From: Pseudomonadota bacterium
GTDB taxonomy: Bacteria > Pseudomonadota > Gammaproteobacteria > Xanthomonadales > Xanthomonadaceae
Assembly: GCA_023392975.1 (NCBI GenBank)
Contig: JAEWNA010000121.1
Location: 1-7,727, forward strand
DNA: 7,727 bases
Reading direction: 5' to 3'
Below, one piece after another: positions 6,638-7,727 of this stretch; the stretch's first letter is position 1; every line of letters begins with the position of its first letter. The position numbers and the translations under genes are program-made. Under the pieces are notes generated by a model. It had not been told where the DNA came from, ran no database searches, and saw only the letters and a list, made by a program, of their open reading frames with translations.

Positions 6638-7477
6638 TCAGCGGCCGCCGGCCGGGGTGCCCGAGCCCTTCGTGCGCTCGGCGGCCAGCTTGTCCAGCGC
6701 TTCGAGCATGGCCGGCGGGTCCATGTAGCCCGGCAGCACCTCGCCGTCGATGTCGACGATCATCGGCGTGCCCTGCAGACCCAGGCGCTGGCCCAGCTTG
6801 TATTCCGCGGCGACCGGGTTGTCGCAGCGCTTGGGCGCGATCGACTGGCCGTTCTTGGCGTCGGTCAGCGCCTTGCGGCGGTCGTCCGAGCACCACACCG
6901 ACTCCATCACCAGCGCGTCCGGGCTGCCCAGCCCGGCGCGCGGGAAGGCGAGGTACTGCACCGCGATGCCGAGCTTGTTGTACTGGGCGATCTGGGAGTG
7001 CAGCTTGCGGCAGTAGCCGCATTCGATGTCGGTGAACACCGCGACGGTGTGCTTGGCCGGGCCCACCGGGGCGAAGACGATGCGGTCGCTGACCGGGATC
7101 TTCGCCAGTTCCTGGCGGCGCAGCGCGCTCAGGCCGGCGCGGCCGATGTCGCGCTTTTCCTTCAGGTCGTAGACCGAGCCCTGCACCATGTAGCGGCCGT
7201 CGTCGCTGAAGTACAGGGTCTGGCCGTTGACGATGGCCTCCTGGAAGCCCGGGATCGCGGCCGGGGCGACGCGGTCGGGGACGAGGCGGGCGTCGAGCTT
7301 CTTGAGCTCGGCGCGGACCATCGCGTCCTTGGCGGCATCGGCCGGACGCGCCGGAGCCGGGGCGCCGGACGCCTTGTCGCCGGCAGCGGCGGCCTTGTCG
7401 GCGGCGGGGGTGGACTGCGCGCAGGCGGACAGGCTCAGGGCGCACAACAGGGCGAACACCGGGAATTTCATACGCAT
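6638..7477 (-). CDS. dsbC: Thiol:disulfide interchange protein DsbC (predicted lipoprotein)
   Basis: DsbC is the periplasmic disulfide isomerase that reshuffles wrong cysteine pairs and is kept reduced by DsbD. From the ATG at 7477 the product has 279 residues. The N-terminus MRMKFPVFALLCALSLSAC is a signal peptide ending in a lipobox (LSAC, Cys19); the +2 residue is Ala, which would favour outer-membrane sorting. An Ala/Pro/Lys-rich linker (about 21-50) precedes the dimerisation domain (about 53-120). The thioredoxin-like domain has the catalytic CGYC at 153-156, a second cysteine pair Cys196/Cys218 matching the structural disulfide of E. coli DsbC, and the Thr237-Pro238 cis-proline loop (GTPMIV). 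ATGs at 7486 and 7471 are alternatives; the first lacks a ribosome site, while GGAA lies just before 7477 and also serves 7471. E. coli DsbC is soluble, so the lipobox is unusual. It follows xerD, a conserved pairing. Confidence 0.94.
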   Translation of the reverse strand: MRMKFPVFALLCALSLSACAQSTPAADKAAAAGDKASGAPAPARPADAAKDAMVRAELKKLDARLVPDRVAPAAIPGFQEAIVNGQTLYFSDDGRYMVQGSVYDLKEKRDIGRAGLSALRRQELAKIPVSDRIVFAPVGPAKHTVAVFTDIECGYCRKLHSQIAQYNKLGIAVQYLAFPRAGLGSPDALVMESVWCSDDRRKALTDAKNGQSIAPKRCDNPVAAEYKLGQRLGLQGTPMIVDIDGEVLPGYMDPPAMLEALDKLAAERTKGSGTPAGGR

Positions 7478-7547
7478 CGATTCCATCGAAGGGCGGGAAG
7501 GCAGGGACTGGGACCGCGGCGACCGCGGCCGAGTTCAGCGCCGGGAG

Positions 7548-7568
7548 GATTGTCGGCCGATTGTCGCA
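7548..7568 (-). promoter_or_regulatory. Candidate extended -10 promoter and tandem octamer before dsbC
   Basis: On the minus strand the octamer CGACAATC occurs twice, at 7559-7566 and 7548-7555, with an 11-bp period. The upstream copy sits in TGCGACAAT (7568-7560), which fits an extended -10 (TGn followed by GACAAT). No good -35 is visible. One helical turn between the copies could also mark a tandem binding site. It lies 71-91 bases before the chosen dsbC start, in a gap that otherwise holds only hairpins. Confidence 0.3.
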
Positions 7569-7617
7569 CGCAGGGGACGCCGCCGACCGTGCCGGAAGCG
7601 CGCCTCCTTCCACGGGA

Positions 7618-7641
7618 TCCGCGGCGTCCGGCGGCCGCGGA
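7618..7641 (-). terminator. Hairpin after xerD, possible terminator
   Basis: A perfect 8-bp stem, TCCGCGGC (7618-7625) with GCCGCGGA (7634-7641), closes an 8-base loop. It starts 14 bases after the xerD stop. It is GC-rich and has no T-run, so it is a terminator by position and stability only. A smaller stem, GGAAG/CTTCC (7594-7598 with 7607-7611), follows it. Confidence 0.4.
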
Positions 7642-7655
7642 ACGGCGTGTCGCCT

Positions 7656-7727
7656 TCAGGCCCGCGGATGGTGCTGCGCGTGCAGGCGCTTGAGCTGCTC
7701 CCGGGCGACCAGGGTGTAGATCTGGGT
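7656..7727 (-). CDS. xerD: 3' end of XerD, site-specific tyrosine recombinase
   Basis: The last 23 codons of the gene run in from the right edge and stop at 7656-7658. They read TQIYTLVAREQLKRLHAQH and then HPRA, closely matching the E. coli XerD tail (TQIYTHVA...LHQQHHPRA). The tyrosine in QIYT (codon 7716-7718) is the catalytic nucleophile that attacks DNA at dif when XerC and XerD resolve chromosome dimers. The upstream Arg/His catalytic residues lie outside the window. One difference from E. coli is Leu in place of His two residues after the tyrosine, probably neutral. XerC is less likely because of the HHPRA ending and the neighbouring dsbC. Confidence 0.92.
   Translation of the reverse strand, partial: TQIYTLVAREQLKRLHAQHHPRA

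Noticed and set aside
2602..7035. A stop-free plus-strand frame of 1477 codons running antisense through all of purL and part of dsbC
   Set aside because: Its translation is dominated by Arg, Ala, Gly, His and Gln, without any recognisable domain, while the opposite strand encodes textbook PurL. In very GC-rich genes the antisense frame commonly lacks stops. It is a shadow, not a gene.
6428..7693. A 421-codon plus-strand frame opposite dsbC
   Set aside because: It is low-complexity, rich in Arg, Ala and Gly, and overlaps a well-supported dsbC on the other strand. It is best explained as a composition artefact.
1..7727. tRNA or rRNA genes, CRISPR array, insertion sequence or attachment site
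   Set aside because: Reading both strands showed no cloverleaf, no regularly spaced repeats and no transposase gene. The only integrase-like sequence is the housekeeping XerD tail.

Overview
This is a very GC-rich, gene-dense stretch of bacterial housekeeping DNA. It most likely comes from a gammaproteobacterium of the Xanthomonadaceae/Lysobacteraceae (Xanthomonas, Stenotrophomonas, Luteimonas or Lysobacter type). The reasons are the codon composition, a short PTS cluster made only of general components, a full-length fused PurL of gammaproteobacterial type, and the xerD-dsbC-purL gene order. The genus assignment is an inference from family resemblance, not a database result.

Left part, plus strand (1-2433): the last codons of an upstream gene, probably a mannose-type PTS EIIA. 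It is followed by ptsH (HPr), ptsI (enzyme I) and a small two-helix membrane protein of unknown function. ptsH/ptsI overlap as TGATG and ptsI/small protein overlap as GTGA, so the last three genes look like one translationally coupled operon. Enzyme I takes phosphate from PEP onto His190 and passes it to His15 of HPr, which would pass it to the EIIA. HPr also keeps the Ser46 context used by HPr kinase. No sugar permease is visible in the window.

Middle (2434-2622): a convergent intergenic region between the small membrane protein and purL. It holds two direct copies of a roughly 43-bp imperfect palindrome around a third GC-rich hairpin. The second copy ends on the purL stop codon.

Right part, minus strand (2623-7727): in transcription order, the 3' end of xerD (with the catalytic tyrosine), dsbC (disulfide isomerase, with a predicted lipoprotein signal) and purL (1299 aa, formylglycinamidine ribonucleotide synthase). 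Strong hairpins without U-tracts follow xerD and dsbC. Candidate -10 elements (TACAAT before purL, an extended GACAAT before dsbC) suggest that the genes are expressed separately. The purL promoter region carries a perfect 9-bp inverted repeat.

I found no mobile-element genes, CRISPR array, RNA gene or unmistakably new system. The points worth a second look are the unidentified membrane protein fused to the PTS operon, the palindromic repeat cluster, the altered phosphohistidine loop in enzyme I, the lipobox on DsbC and the inverted repeat before purL.
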